Origin: Trema orientale
Lineage: Eukaryota; Streptophyta; Magnoliopsida; Rosales; Cannabaceae
Direction of reading: 5' to 3'
Length of the DNA: 64,000 nt
Assembly: GCA_002914845.1 (NCBI GenBank)
Contig: JXTC01000359.1
Coordinates: 24,065-88,064, forward strand
Numbering within the stretch: position 1 is the stretch's first letter; each line of letters opens with the position of its first letter. A program made the position numbers and the translations under genes. Shown here one piece after another: positions 24,773 through 36,377 of this stretch. The notes beneath the pieces are model-generated. The model was not told where the DNA came from, ran no database searches, and worked only from the letters and a program-made list of their open reading frames with translations.

Positions 24773-25007
24773 GGGCACCAATCCAGTAGTTTTTTTTTTT
24801 TACTATCCATAGGTATTGTTTTGCCTAATTGAAATTCATCGTGTACGTTTTTTCATGGTAAAAAGTTGAGAGAGAAAAATATCAAATACTGGATATTTAT
24901 TTTTATTATTTTTTTCAACTACTCAAATTATGATAATCGTTAGATAATTGATCTAATGGTTAAAAAAAAACCTATGGATAGGTAAAAAAAATACATATTG
25001 AATTAGG
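24773..25007 (-). mobile_element. (TA)n-associated MITE, copy 1
   Basis: GGGCACCAATCCAGTAG followed by a T tract, CTATCCATAGGTAT and an inner palindrome (ATCGTTAGATAATTGATCTAATGG) matches, in reverse orientation, the elements at 35221 and 45412. The right end is degenerate. Flanks are (TA)-rich. Confidence 0.6.
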
Positions 25008-25024
25008 AAATATACATATATATA

Positions 25025-25379
25025 GGGATAATTGCAAAAAAATACCCTCATGTTTGGATGTTATGCAATTTAAACCCTGAAGTTTGGATTCTGCAAAATA
25101 ATATCCTGAGATTATGAATTTCTGAAAATTAATACCCTGTGTTGATTTTTAACTGGTAAAATACGATAATATCCTCAAAATTAAGATGAATAATATGAAT
25201 TAATCTAGTTTTAATGGAGGATATTATTATTTTTTTGTTCTTAAAATTGGTTAAAAAATCTGTCCAGGGTATTAATTTTCGGAAACTTTTAATCTCAGGG
25301 TATTATTTTGCAGAGTCCAAACTTCAGGGTTTATTTTGCAGAACACCCAAACTTCAGGGTATTTTTTTACAATTATCCC
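25025..25379. mobile_element. MULE-type MITE, ~360-bp long-TIR family, copy 1
   Basis: GGGATAATTGCAAAAAAATA at the left and its inverted counterpart at the right extend into about 115-bp TIRs (repeated ACTTCAGGGT, TTTGCAGA, AATTAATACCCTG units). It is flanked by TATATATA on both sides, so its TSD cannot be read uniquely. Copies 2 and 3 (31087-31447 and 54873-55235) have clear 9-bp TSDs. Confidence 0.8.
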
Positions 25380-25424
25380 TATATATATATATATATATCC
25401 AAATCTCGAAAATGTTATTACTAG

Positions 25425-25486
25425 TAGAAAATCCCAAGATAGTCCATAAGTATACTCTCATATAGTCCATAAGTATACTCTCATCT
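25425..25486. repeat. Short tandem duplication AGTCCATAAGTATACTCTCAT
   Basis: A 24-bp unit (ATAGTCCATAAGTATACTCT, then CAT) occurs twice in tandem directly downstream of the 25025 element. Confidence 0.85.
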
Positions 25487-25489
25487 TTC

Positions 25490-27205
25490 ATAGCCTTGCG
25501 TAGAATTATTTTGACTGAATACAATGCCTAACCTAATCCTATAAGAAATCCATTTATTACTATTAGTGCTGCCTAGTACTGCACAACTATTCTCGTCTCG
25601 CAAAATCTCTTGATTAAAAGATCTTTAATTAATACCTATATACTCAACAGTATAGTTTCAGTACAATATTTAATGTTAAGCCGATCAAACCATATAATTA
25701 GCTAGTTATAACGTTTTTTAATTAATGTTGTTGTATACATTATTAGTATCAATTAGCAAAAGGTAATTAATATTAACGCTTCCTTCAACTTGCTTCTTAA
25801 GTTGAGTCCTGCGCAAGCCCTAGCCGATTCATATTCGTAGCCTCTACCTTGGTTTCAAATTTACTACAACTTATAACTTATCATATAGTACATGTTGTTT
25901 TGTAAATATGTACACCAAGAAGAAAAAATAATTATTGTGCTATATATACTTGAAGAGAAATACTGACAATAGCCTCTATATTAATCTCTTTGTTGGGCTC
26001 TTTTTAGTTGATTGACATGTGTCCTATTCACTTTTTCAAATAAAATAATTAAGTGACAAACTATCTATTTTAACTGTATGATAAAGTGAAAAAGATATGT
26101 GTCAATTAATAATTAGAACGCACAACAAAATGGTTTATAAAATGGCTATTATTAGCATTTTTCATATATATTTGAATCAGTTATAAACTATAATGGATCA
26201 GTAGTTGGGGGGGGAGTACGAACATTGCTAGGTCCGCACATGAAATGAAGATCATATTAACATTGCAAGGTCCACACATGAAATGAAGATTATATTAAGA
26301 CTGGTTGGCTCTGAAATCAATGAGATCGATATTAAGGCTGATCATGATGAATATATGGGTCAGCTCCACCAGGATGAATGATGATTAACATATATGTACA
26401 CACACAAACTTTATGATAAATGTATATATTCCTTAAATGCAAATGTTGTTGGGTAATTTAATTATATCTAAGTAATTATACATCCTATTTATAATATGTT
26501 TTTAAGTGTCTACTTGAATTTTGTATCATTTGACATAATTACAAAACATAATACGGAAAACGATACATGTTATTTAATTGTGTCCCTGAAGCTAGCTGAG
26601 AAGATTTATTGCAAAAATGATTAGTACTCTTGATAAAGTGAAAATATATACACACGACTAGAACTTAAGGTTTTAATTTTTAATTTTTATTAAAAAAAAT
26701 AAAATGACTTTTTGAACATCATTCAGGGATTCATGTAGTACTATATATTTTAAATTGACTAGAGTACTTACTAGTTACTTGTACAGTGGTCCTCGGGTTT
26801 GGTTTGGAGAGGTCCACCAAAATCAGAGAGAGATATATGTATATATACGATATTCAAACCTTGCAGACATGATCAAGGGAGGTCCTCAAACGAAACAACA
26901 ACGTAGGACAATTAAAGTTACTCTCATGAACATGAACTTCAGATTTGAGTGAGTGATGTATCAAAATCCTGAAATGACATTGACTAGACAGTAATTTTCT
27001 TGTCCCAGTAACTTTGCCGTGATTGTATTCGCCAAGAGGTGGCATCCACGAGTACCATCGATCTCTTGTGAAAAGGTCAAACTAAAGAGAAGAAATATAT
27101 TAAAAAAATGAAATTAAAAAAAGAAAAAAATATCACTTTTAAACTTTGTATTTTTGACACTCTGTTGAATTTATACTTTGTGTTATAGTTATTATTAGCA
27201 TTGAC
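25490..27205. other. Intergenic, no gene recognised
   Basis: Contains a ~38-bp imperfect direct repeat at 26222-26300 (ACATTGCAAGGTCCACACAT and GAAATGAAGATTATATTAA units). No coding similarity recognised. Confidence 0.5.
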
Positions 27206-27210
27206 CTTTA

Positions 27211-27635
27211 AACTATGTTTGGTAGGAAGGAAAAGGGAGAGGAAGGAAAGGATATGAGAGAAAATGGAAAGAAAAAGAGAAAAATTAGTTGTTTGGTGGA
27301 AAAGAAAAGAGAGAGGGAGAAAATGGAGGAGAAAAGGAGGGAAAAAAGTGAGATGGAGCCCACAAAAATTTCCACTCTAAATTAGAGAGAATAGTGGAAG
27401 AAAAAACATTTTAGTCAATCACAAAAATAAATTTACCAAATTAACATTGCATATTAATTTTTAAAATCATTTTATTGAAGGTAAAATAGTCATTTTTTAA
27501 CAAGTTAGTTTTCTTTCCTCTCTTCATACCAAACAACTATAGAGGAAAGATATTTTCCTTTCCATCATACATATTTTCTTTCCCTCCTAATTTTTTCTTC
27601 CCTCCTATTTTCTTTCCTCTCTACCAAACATAGCC
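27211..27635. mobile_element. MITE with CTATGTTTGGTA ends, copy 2 (PIF/Harbinger-like)
   Basis: Left AACTATGTTTGGTAGGAAGG and right CTCTACCAAACATAGCC are inverted, with TTA at 27208-27210 and 27636-27638. Same size and interior pattern as 12550-12975, including a central CAATCACAAAAATAA-type AT-rich core. Confidence 0.8.
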
Positions 27636-28686
27636 TTAGATTTAAAATTTATTACAAATTTATATCCTAGCACCAATTTAGAGCAATTAATTTATCAAGA
27701 TGATTTAATAAACTTATTTTCGGATCAATTTTTATACAGTTTATTTTTAACTTTTTTTAAATGGCATCTTGGTGAATTAACTGCTTTAAATTAGTGTCAG
27801 TATATAAAGTTGTATCATATTTCAAATCTAAGGGTCAATGTTGATAATAACCAAAATACAAGATATAATTTGAACAAAGTGTCAAAATAGAAGGTATAAA
27901 AATGATAATATCCCTTAAAAAAATTGTTAAGTATCATTGCTGATGTTGATCCAAAATATTTTTTTAAATAAAAAAAGTTGAGTTTAGTGGATTTGATTGG
28001 TGTTCTATTTTTAACTGTTTTTAAGAACTTAGTTTGAAGCTAGAAATTGGGAATTAATAATTAAAAACTTATTTGGTTATCATGTAAATTTGAAAATTAA
28101 ACTTCCTGTCTTTTTGGATTACGAGGTGAAAATTGACTCCTCTTCTTTCTTCTTCTTTTTTTTTTTAGGTGTCTCAATATGAGCTAGTTAATTTGGAAAT
28201 ACTATGTTGAATGAGTCATTCCATTTTTATGTTTTTAAAACATAAAAATAAAAAAACCAGTTAGAAGCCAAAGGGATCTTAGGGCTTAGGCTATAATATA
28301 TGATTGTTGTAGAAGAAAAGTAGAATGAAAGAAAATAATGGATGGAATTTAGAGAAATTGGAAGAAATTGGGGTAAGAGACACTTTTAGCTCCTCAAGTT
28401 TGTTAGCACTTTATTGACGAAATCCTCCCACCCCCACCTCCACCCCCTTCAGTCTTTTTTTTTTCCCTTCTTTAGTCTTCTTATTCATTGTAAATTGGAA
28501 GAGTAGTTTGTTTGGTAAAAGAAAAGAAATAAAAAAATGAGATTCAATGAACATATGGGTCCTACATTTTTTTTTAGCAAGCGGATTCAAACTTTGAACC
28601 TCTGTGTTTAGAGGAAATGTGGTTACCATCAGGCTATGCCTACAATCACAGTCCTATATTTTTTGAATCTTATTAAATTAGAGAGA

Positions 28687-28967
28687 AAACCTATCTAAAT
28701 TGCAATTAAGAAACGATTTGTGAACTTGTCCTCAATTTCACTATAAAAAAACATATTTAAAATGGATAAATTATAATTTCACCAAATGAGTATGTTCACG
28801 TGGAAAGTGGACGCGAAGGATATCTCCAAAACCTATCTAACTTGCAATTAAGAAACGATTTGCGTACTTGTCCTCAATTGCACAATAAAATAACATATTT
28901 AAAATGGGTAAATTATAATTTCACCAAATGACTATGTTCACGTGCAAAGTGGAGGAGAAGGATATCT
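28687..28967. repeat. Tandem duplication, period ~141 bp
   Basis: AAAACCTATCTAAATTGCAA begins copy 1 at 28687 and AAAACCTATCTAACTTGCAA begins copy 2 at 28828. Both run through CACCAAATGA, TATGTTCACGTG and GAAGGATATCT, with few differences. Confidence 0.9.
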
Positions 28968-29001
28968 ACATCTTTCCCTTATATATAGGTCTTATTATGA
29001 G

Positions 29002-29398
29002 GGGAAAAGTTAATAAATACCCATTTTTAAAATCATATTTTCATAAATACCCGTTTTTTATTTTTATTTCATAAATACTTGTTTTTATGCCTTTGTTTTG
29101 GAGAAATGTAGACAACCACTGTTTTACACATAAAATGTATACCACGAAGTGTATACCGTGGTCTACATTTTACGAATAAAAATTACACTAAAAATTGGCA
29201 CATATTTTAAAATGTATACCGTTCATATTTTACACATGAAATGTGTACCTTATGGATAAAATTTACATTGTAAATGTGGACTACTCATATTTTGCATATG
29301 AAATATGGACCATAAAAATATGTATTTTTGAAAGAAAAATTAAAAACGGATATTTTTAAAATAAGCTTTAAAAAACAGGTATTAGGCGTAATTTTCAC
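29002..29398. mobile_element. MULE-type MITE, AATACCCATTTTT family, copy 1
   Basis: Inverted ends GGGAAAAGTTAATAAATACC and (reverse complement) AGTGAAAATTACGCCTAATACC. Flanks TATTATGAG (28993-29001) and TATTATAAA (29399-29407) agree at 7 of 9 positions. The interior alternates AAATGTATACC and TTTTACACATGAAATG units. Confidence 0.6.
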
Positions 29399-29795
29399 TA
29401 TTATAAAACTCTTAAGCCCAAAATACCAAAAATTGAAAACTCCAAAAGTCCTAGATAGATTTAGAAAAAAAATCACTTTTTAAAACTTTTTTAAAAATTA
29501 ACATTGTTAAAAAATATTTATAATTATACCACTTTTTTTTTCAAAATTAGTGTTTTTTAATGGTACTCGAGGTAATCAGTTGGGTTACTTGGGGTAACCA
29601 ATCTAATTACTTAAAGTAACTAGTCAAATTACCTGGTTACTTCAAGTATCTCATCAATTAATAAAAAATGTCATTTTCTAAATACCTTTAAAAGTAGTAT
29701 TTTTCTAATTAAAATCTAGAATTTTTTCAAACAATTTCAAAATCGGAAATTTTCAATTTTTTTTTCAAATTTACCATTAAAAATCAAATTTCCTC
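29399..29795 (-). mobile_element. MULE-type MITE, GGTAACC-rich family, copy 1 (inverse of 51970)
   Basis: Aligns by eye along most of its length with the reverse complement of 51970-52394. Shared blocks are CAAAATTAGT, TTGGGGTAACCAAT, TCAAGTATCTCATCAATTAA and TTTCAAACAATTTCAAAATC. The right end is GAGGAAATTTGATTTTTAAT on the reverse strand. The left boundary overlaps the flank of the preceding element and is uncertain. Confidence 0.65.
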
Positions 29796-29806
29796 ATATA
29801 TATATA

Positions 29807-30098
29807 GGAGAAATTTAGGTGGATGACCAAAATTTTAAATTTGATTAAGTAGATGTCTACTTTTAAAATTTTATAGCTAAATGTCCAGGTATATATATTT
29901 TTACACTTGGTAGATACACATATCTACCAAATTTAATTACTGTACTGAAATGCACTGGGAATATAATTTTTTATACTTGGTATATAAAATTTTACACTTA
30001 GTATATATGCATATATATCGGACATTTTGCTATAACATTTGACAAAGGGACATTTACTGAAATTGGGCCCAGAATTTGGTCATATTTCTATAAGCCCC
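29807..30098. mobile_element. Candidate MITE with AAATGTCC sub-termini
   Basis: GGAGAAATTTAGGTGGATGACC and TAGCTAAATGTCCAGG on the left are mirrored by GGACATTTTGCTATAACATT and TTGGTCATATTTCTATAAGCCCC on the right. (TA)n lies on both sides, so the TSD is not readable. Confidence 0.5.
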
Positions 30099-30203
30099 TA
30101 TATATAGTACCCTTTATGGGCCTCTCTTAATTGTTTCTAAGCCCATATGACACTTAGTGGTGGGACAGCCCAATCCAAGTTTGTTGCTTCTTCTTTTGAA
30201 AAT

Positions 30204-30412
30204 GAGAAATTTTCATAAAATACTTATTTTTTAAAGCATATTTACATAGATACCAATTTTTAAATTTTTTTAATAGATTCACCTGTTTATGTAGATCACA
30301 AGTATTTTATAGATAAAATGTATACCTTAAAAATGGGCATAAAACTATTAAAATAAAAAAGTGGGTATTGTTAAAATATAAGGCTAAAGTGGGTACTGTG
30401 CCTAAATTTCGC
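30204..30412. mobile_element. MULE-type MITE, AATACCCATTTTT family, copy 2
   Basis: 209 bp with inverted ends (GAGAAATTTTCATAAAATAC; reverse of right end GCGAAATTTAGGCACAGTACC). A perfect 9-bp TSD, TTTGAAAAT, lies at 30195-30203 and 30413-30421. Confidence 0.75.
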
Positions 30413-31086
30413 TTTGAAAATTTTCTCTATATATAACTGGAGTTATGACACATTTGACCATGGAACTATATTATGCAGCAGGAAATCGTCTTACCTAGGA
30501 GTAATTTGAGCTAAATGATTTTTCTAGGACTGCTTTTCAAAATGACTTTTTGTAGGAGAATCACAATATTAGTGACAGTAGTTGCTAAATTGTATTACTA
30601 TAAAAAAATTTATGACCTTTTTAGGATTAATCAGCAGTCGCAGCTACAGGGATTCACTACCAGTCACTAATTTGGTATTCCAAAAGAGTCATTATACACA
30701 ATGCTCTTGGAAAAGACATTTTGGCCCAAAACACTAATTGTTAGGTCCATGCATTTGCCTAACATAGTAGGAGTCCCCCCACCCATAGGAAATTAGGCTG
30801 AATAGCAGTTTTGAAGAATTGTATTATATTCATAGCAGTTTTTGGTAAGTTTTTTTTTAAGAAAACTGTTATAAAACTAATATACATATTAAAAACTGTT
30901 ATTTATGAAAAAAAAATCCCAATATTCTTTAGCCCACGGTAGCCCAAAAGACATTCCTTCCCATCTTCGGTTTCTAGATCTTGAAAGAGTGAAAAGCCAT
31001 AAGCCCACAACTACAGAAACAGCACAGAATAGGAATCCAGGTTTCTCATTCTGCATTGGGAAACGCTTTAATAGAAATTTCCAATA

Positions 31087-31447
31087 GAGTAAACTGCGAA
31101 AAAATATCCTAGGGTCTGAATATTCTGTTATTTATATCCTGAAATTTAGACTCTGCAAAATAATATTTTGAGATTAAAAATTTCTAAAAATTAATACCTT
31201 AAGTTGACGTTTTGAATAACTTTAACTGGTTAAAAATAATAATATCTTCAAAATTAAGGAGAATGATGTAGTTTTAACGGAGGATATGGATACTATTGTT
31301 TTTTCTATTATTAATATTAGTCAAAAAGCCAGTCAATGATATTAATTTTCATAAAGTTTTAGTCTCAGAATATTATTTTACAGAGTCCAAACTTCAGGAT
31401 TTAAATTGCAAAGCACTCATACTTCAGAATAATTTTTTACGGTTCTT
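31087..31447. mobile_element. MULE-type MITE, ~360-bp long-TIR family, copy 2
   Basis: GAGTAAACTGCGAAAAAATA at the left; the right half carries ACTTCAGGATTTAAATTGCA and TACTTCAGAATAATTTTTTAC. The 9-bp TSD TTTCCAATA is perfect (31078-31086 and 31448-31456). Same layout as 25025-25379. Confidence 0.85.
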
Positions 31448-31456
31448 TTTCCAATA

Positions 31457-33545
31457 ACTAAAACACATGGACATGGTCTTATAAAACATATAACTAAGAC
31501 ACATATTAATTAATCTTCTCTTATATTTCCAGTATCATAGATAATTATAACATACAAAACCATCTTCATTCTATAATAGAAAATCTTCCCTCCATTTTTT
31601 TAATCCTTTAGCTTTTTGCATAAGTTTCTACATCTCTACTGACTCCTAAAACCGATGCAATAAATGTTTGGATTGGTGAAATTTGACATCCAAATTGAAG
31701 ACAATAACTATTATATATCTTTACTTTTAAGGTAACCCAATTTGTCAAACATGACCAAACAATTTTAGTCCATTGTTCTGGACAATATTTATATATATAA
31801 CGCATAAATAAAAATAAAAATAAAGGCACGTTCCTTGTCCAAGAAGGAAGTAATTTTATGTATTATGTTCCTGATCTGGCGCCAAAGGCCTTGGTTCGGA
31901 TCACGTTTTGTATCCTTATGTTTTGGTAGCTGGCCGAGGAGCTAACATAAGCCATGCTGTATTCACAAGCAGTCACATGCCATTTAAATGTTAATAATAT
32001 ACTTTTACGAGAATCATACTACTTTAGATTCCATCTGTCATCTATGTCCTTTAACATCTTAGCTTAGCTACAGCTAACCTCTTTACTTTCCTTTTTTCCT
32101 TTTTTTAATTATTTATCGTTTAGTCCTTATTGTAGCAATTAGATCCAGAAACCTTACTTGAACAACATGTCTTACTCCCCTTTTTGTAAATTTTTAATGT
32201 TTCTTTTTCTTTTTAATTGTTCAAAACATTTCTTTTTTTTTTTGGCTGGTTTTCCTTTTGGGAAGATTCCTTCTTTTGTTTCTAAAATTTGTCCTTGCGG
32301 TTTGAATCGTTGGTATTTTTGGTTCACACTTTACCTCTTTGTTACTTACTTTTTCGAGACTCGATTGATCTAAGTTTAGTTTTTAAAACCTAAGTTTGGG
32401 AGTGCTATTATCACATTATTAAATGATTGGGTTTATTTATGGTTAAATAAGATTCGGTATCTAATGATTAATATTGATTTTTATATGATACTGCGAAAAC
32501 GTATCTCTCTTAAATTAGCCCTGTTTAATGTAAGGGTGAGTACAGGACGATTTTTTTTTTCTTATTGATCGGAAATTTAATAGGAAGGATTGAATTCAAT
32601 TCAATAGTTATAATTAAATATATTAGAAAAATATTTAATAGAATTAAAAGAATAGAATTTATTTTTGTAACCATCACATTGATAATCTAAACTGTTAATT
32701 GTTAATATTAGTGTTTTTATATTCATAAAGGGAAAAAAATCATATTGTACCAACTTTTATCATATTGTGATATTTCTCTTCAAGCAAAAATAAAAAGAAA
32801 AATAAAATTGTGAAATTCAAAAATCAAATAAAATATTGTGATATTTCTCCTTTTTTTAGTTCAAAGGTAATAAATTGTTTTTTTTTTTCCTTTTAATGTC
32901 AATCACCATCTTTCTAATCTAGAATTTTGAATTTGAATTTATAGATTAAATTTACAAGATGTTAAGACAGAAAAAGTCAAGGGAAAAAAAATAATTGCTT
33001 TTCAAAATATTGCAAAATAGAAATTTATCAAGTGCAAGTACAAAGATTAAAAAATAATTAAAAAAAATAAAAATTCTCAAGTGCAACATATAATCGGCAG
33101 GTGAAGCTCAACCTCCGCCAACCGTGACCAATCCACGACCGGAGTTCCACCTACCCTACAACCACAAGAGCTATTGCCTGAAAAAAAAGTAAAGATACTA
33201 ATGTGATCACTTAAATAAATTGAGATTGTTTATCAAAAAAACATATATAAATTGAGATTTTCCAAAACACATTACAATCTCTCTCTCTCTCTCTCTTTTT
33301 TTTTTTTTTGCCCTCAATAAAAAATATATAGGTTTTTTTAAAAATAAAAATAAAAATAAAAATTTAGCACTATGATAACTGAACAAAAGCATAAATTCAT
33401 TAGGGATAAGTGCCCAGAACATCGGTTATCCCTTTCAATGTTAATGTTCCGACCATTGACTTGCAGTATTTGAGTTTTACTTGTACATTTCCAAGTGTCA
33501 TTATTCTAATCACTTCGTACTCCTTAATTTATGAAAAAGCATTGA
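31457..33545. other. Intergenic, no gene recognised
   Basis: AT-rich with T tracts near 32232 and 32877, and a (CT)8 plus T tract at 33281-33310. No coding similarity recognised. Confidence 0.5.
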
Positions 33546-33549
33546 CCGA

Positions 33550-33594
33550 CACGTGTAGAGAAAGTAACATATGTGACTGGCTACCGGACACGTG
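33550..33594 (+). promoter_or_regulatory. Pair of G-box/ABRE-like CACGTG motifs
   Basis: GACACGTGTAG (core 33550-33555) and GGACACGTGGCAC (core 33589-33594) lie 39 bases apart. Paired ACGT cores are typical of ABA-responsive plant promoters. No gene follows in the readable sequence; the gap begins about 560 bases downstream. Confidence 0.35.
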
Positions 33595-33750
33595 GCACAT
33601 CAGAAACTCCCAACTCTTTCCAAGACACTCCGATAATGGAGATAGTGTGGAGATAGTGTTCTTTTCTTTTTTTTTTTTTTAATCCCGTCATACGAACTTT
33701 AGGCCATTCATTTTCTTGGTTAGGTTCTAGGCCTCGGAGAGACCCCAAAA

Positions 33751-34156
33751 TAGGGATGTTAATTTCACCTAACGGGGTAGTGCACTGCGGTGCACCGGCT
33801 TGAATGGGACGGGCTTTCACCGTTATAATTGGTGCGGGACATGGGGCGGAGATTCCCCGTTTAATATTTAACGGGGCGGGGCGGGCTTGAGATTGAGTGC
33901 CCCGCACCGACCCCGCCCCGATTATATATAAATTAATTTCAATTTTTATATAATAGTGATTCAAATAGATTTTTTTTTTTAAAAAAAAGATCTAATAATA
34001 TATAGTCATATACTAATATTGTTTAAGTTATTTGAGACTGTGTTATCTTTATGAATAAATGATACGCTATATAATTTTGGTATTATTTACATTTGACAAT
34101 TCTAACATGTTAAAGTTTTATTTGAATGTGTTTTTTAGTTATTTAAGTCTAAAATT
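33751..34156. mobile_element. hAT-like terminus running into the assembly gap
   Basis: TAGGGATGTTAATTTCACC followed by GGGGCGGGGCGGGC-type sequence (33870-33890) and CCCCGCCCCG is typical of the left end of plant hAT elements. The right end is not seen; it may lie in the gap. Confidence 0.5.
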
Positions 34157-35067
34157 NNNNNNNNNNNNNNNNNNNNNNNNNNNNNNNNNNNNNNNNNNNN
34201 NNNNNNNNNNNNNNNNNNNNNNNNNNNNNNNNNNNNNNNNNNNNNNNNNNNNNNNNNNNNNNNNNNNNNNNNNNNNNNNNNNNNNNNNNNNNNNNNNNNN
34301 NNNNNNNNNNNNNNNNNNNNNNNNNNNNNNNNNNNNNNNNNNNNNNNNNNNNNNNNNNNNNNNNNNNNNNNNNNNNNNNNNNNNNNNNNNNNNNNNNNNN
34401 NNNNNNNNNNNNNNNNNNNNNNNNNNNNNNNNNNNNNNNNNNNNNNNNNNNNNNNNNNNNNNNNNNNNNNNNNNNNNNNNNNNNNNNNNNNNNNNNNNNN
34501 NNNNNNNNNNNNNNNNNNNNNNNNNNNNNNNNNNNNNNNNNNNNNNNNNNNNNNNNNNNNNNNNNNNNNNNNNNNNNNNNNNNNNNNNNNNNNNNNNNNN
34601 NNNNNNNNNNNNNNNNNNNNNNNNNNNNNNNNNNNNNNNNNNNNNNNNNNNNNNNNNNNNNNNNNNNNNNNNNNNNNNNNNNNNNNNNNNNNNNNNNNNN
34701 NNNNNNNNNNNNNNNNNNNNNNNNNNNNNNNNNNNNNNNNNNNNNNNNNNNNNNNNNNNNNNNNNNNNNNNNNNNNNNNNNNNNNNNNNNNNNNNNNNNN
34801 NNNNNNNNNNNNNNNNNNNNNNNNNNNNNNNNNNNNNNNNNNNNNNNNNNNNNNNNNNNNNNNNNNNNNNNNNNNNNNNNNNNNNNNNNNNNNNNNNNNN
34901 NNNNNNNNNNNNNNNNNNNNNNNNNNNNNNNNNNNNNNNNNNNNNNNNNNNNNNNNNNNNNNNNNNNNNNNNNNNNNNNNNNNNNNNNNNNNNNNNNNNN
35001 NNNNNNNNNNNNNNNNNNNNNNNNNNNNNNNNNNNNNNNNNNNNNNNNNNNNNNNNNNNNNNNNNNN
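34157..35067. other. Assembly gap (911 N)
   Basis: Unknown sequence. Frames translated across it are artefacts. A gene or transposon body could be hidden here. Confidence 1.
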
Positions 35068-35220
35068 TAAAGATCAAATTACAAAGAAACACAAGTAACA
35101 TATATAATCAATTAAACCAATACCGTATTGACGACCATATAGAGAAAAAAAACATCCACACACAATGACATAGTGCAAGTAACTCCGTTAAAAGACTAAG
35201 TTCTGTCATATATACATATA

Positions 35221-35461
35221 GGTTGCCAATGCAGTAGGTATTTTTTTTTACTAATGTGTAGGTATTTTTTTTAGCCGTTGGATCATCATCTAATGGTGAT
35301 CTAACGGCTATAATGAAGTGCATAAAAAGACGTACATCATTAATAGTATTTCTCTTTTCTACTTTTTAATATAAAAAAATGTGCAAAAAAAATTTTCATT
35401 AGACAAAATGATACTTATGTATAGATTAAAAAAAAAAAAAGTACCTACCAAATTAGTGCCC
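35221..35461 (+). mobile_element. (TA)n-associated MITE, copy 2
   Basis: Begins GGTTGCCAATGCAGTAGGTA and ends CTACCAAATTAGTGCCC (inverted). It contains the palindrome AGCCGTTGGATCATCATCTA / TGGTGATCTAACGGCT. It sits between TATATACATATA and a (TA)8 tract. About 241 bp. Confidence 0.8.
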
Positions 35462-35496
35462 ATATATATATATATATTCAACTCTTTCAAATAAAC

Positions 35497-35616
35497 TTCG
35501 ACTCTCCACATGACTATTGTGTTGCCTTCTTTTCAACTAATACAATAATAAAATTTTCGACTCTCCACATGACTATTGTGTTGCTTTCTTTTCAACTAAT
35601 ACAATAATAAAATTTT
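35497..35616. repeat. Tandem duplication, period 59 bp
   Basis: TTCGACTCTCCACATGACTA ... CAATAATAAAATT occurs twice; copies differ by one base (GCCTTC versus GCTTTC). Confidence 0.95.
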
Positions 35617-35826
35617 CGTTTAGATCAATCTTTGACTGTATACGTTAGATTTTATGAGTTTCAAAACTAAAAATGAACAACATAAAATGAATAAAAACAA
35701 ACAAACTTGCACAAATCAAGATTCATGTTGGAGAAATTCCATGTAAATAATATATTTATAGAAACTTCTATTTTCTTAAAAGAAAAAAAAAACATAAAAG
35801 TACCTATCTTCACACATATTTAAAAA

Positions 35827-36368
35827 GAGTTTATGGTACAAATGGTCCCTGAACTATTCAACTTATAACAATATGGTCCTCAAAGTTTCAATTGCGGTAA
35901 TTAAACTCATGAATTTTTCGATTTATAGCAATTTGGTCTTTTTTAAATTGTCTAAATTGCAAAATTTCTGACAAAAAAATACACATGAAAAGCATTTTGT
36001 ATCATATAAAAGTATAAATAAAGGAACTAAACTGAACAAAAGAATTTAGAGAGAAGGGAAAATATATTATTTGTATTTTTTCAAACTTTTTGGAGCTACA
36101 AATTTAAAGAAAATGAAAAGTTTTTTGTGATTATTTATCTTTATGCTTGAAATTCCCAAATTATCTTTCAAATACACTTTCAGATGCTAACACATCCTCC
36201 TCACATATGTAATTGATAAAAAATTCAACATTTATTGCAATTTAGATAATTTAATGACTAAATTATTACAAATTAGAAAATTTTAAGGACTTAATTGCTA
36301 CAATTAAAAATTTGAGAACCAAATTGATGCAAGTTGAATAGTTCAGGGACCATTTGTGCCATTAACCC
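35827..36368. mobile_element. MULE-type element, 542 bp, perfect 9-bp TSD
   Basis: Left GAGTTTATGGTACAAATGGT and reverse of right end GGGTTAATGGCACAAATGGT continue as matching TIRs for about 80 bases (CCCTGAACTATTCAACTT shared exactly). TSD ATTTAAAAA lies at 35818-35826 and 36369-36377. A truncated relative is at 8088-8122. Confidence 0.85.
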
Positions 36369-36377
36369 ATTTAAAAA

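Noticed and set aside
31870-31900. CTGGCGCCAAAGGCC as a retrotransposon primer-binding site
   Set aside because: No LTR end next to it and no downstream gag-pol, so the resemblance is not enough.
34059-35168. Long frames spanning the N run
   Set aside because: They are produced by unknown bases and carry no sequence information.
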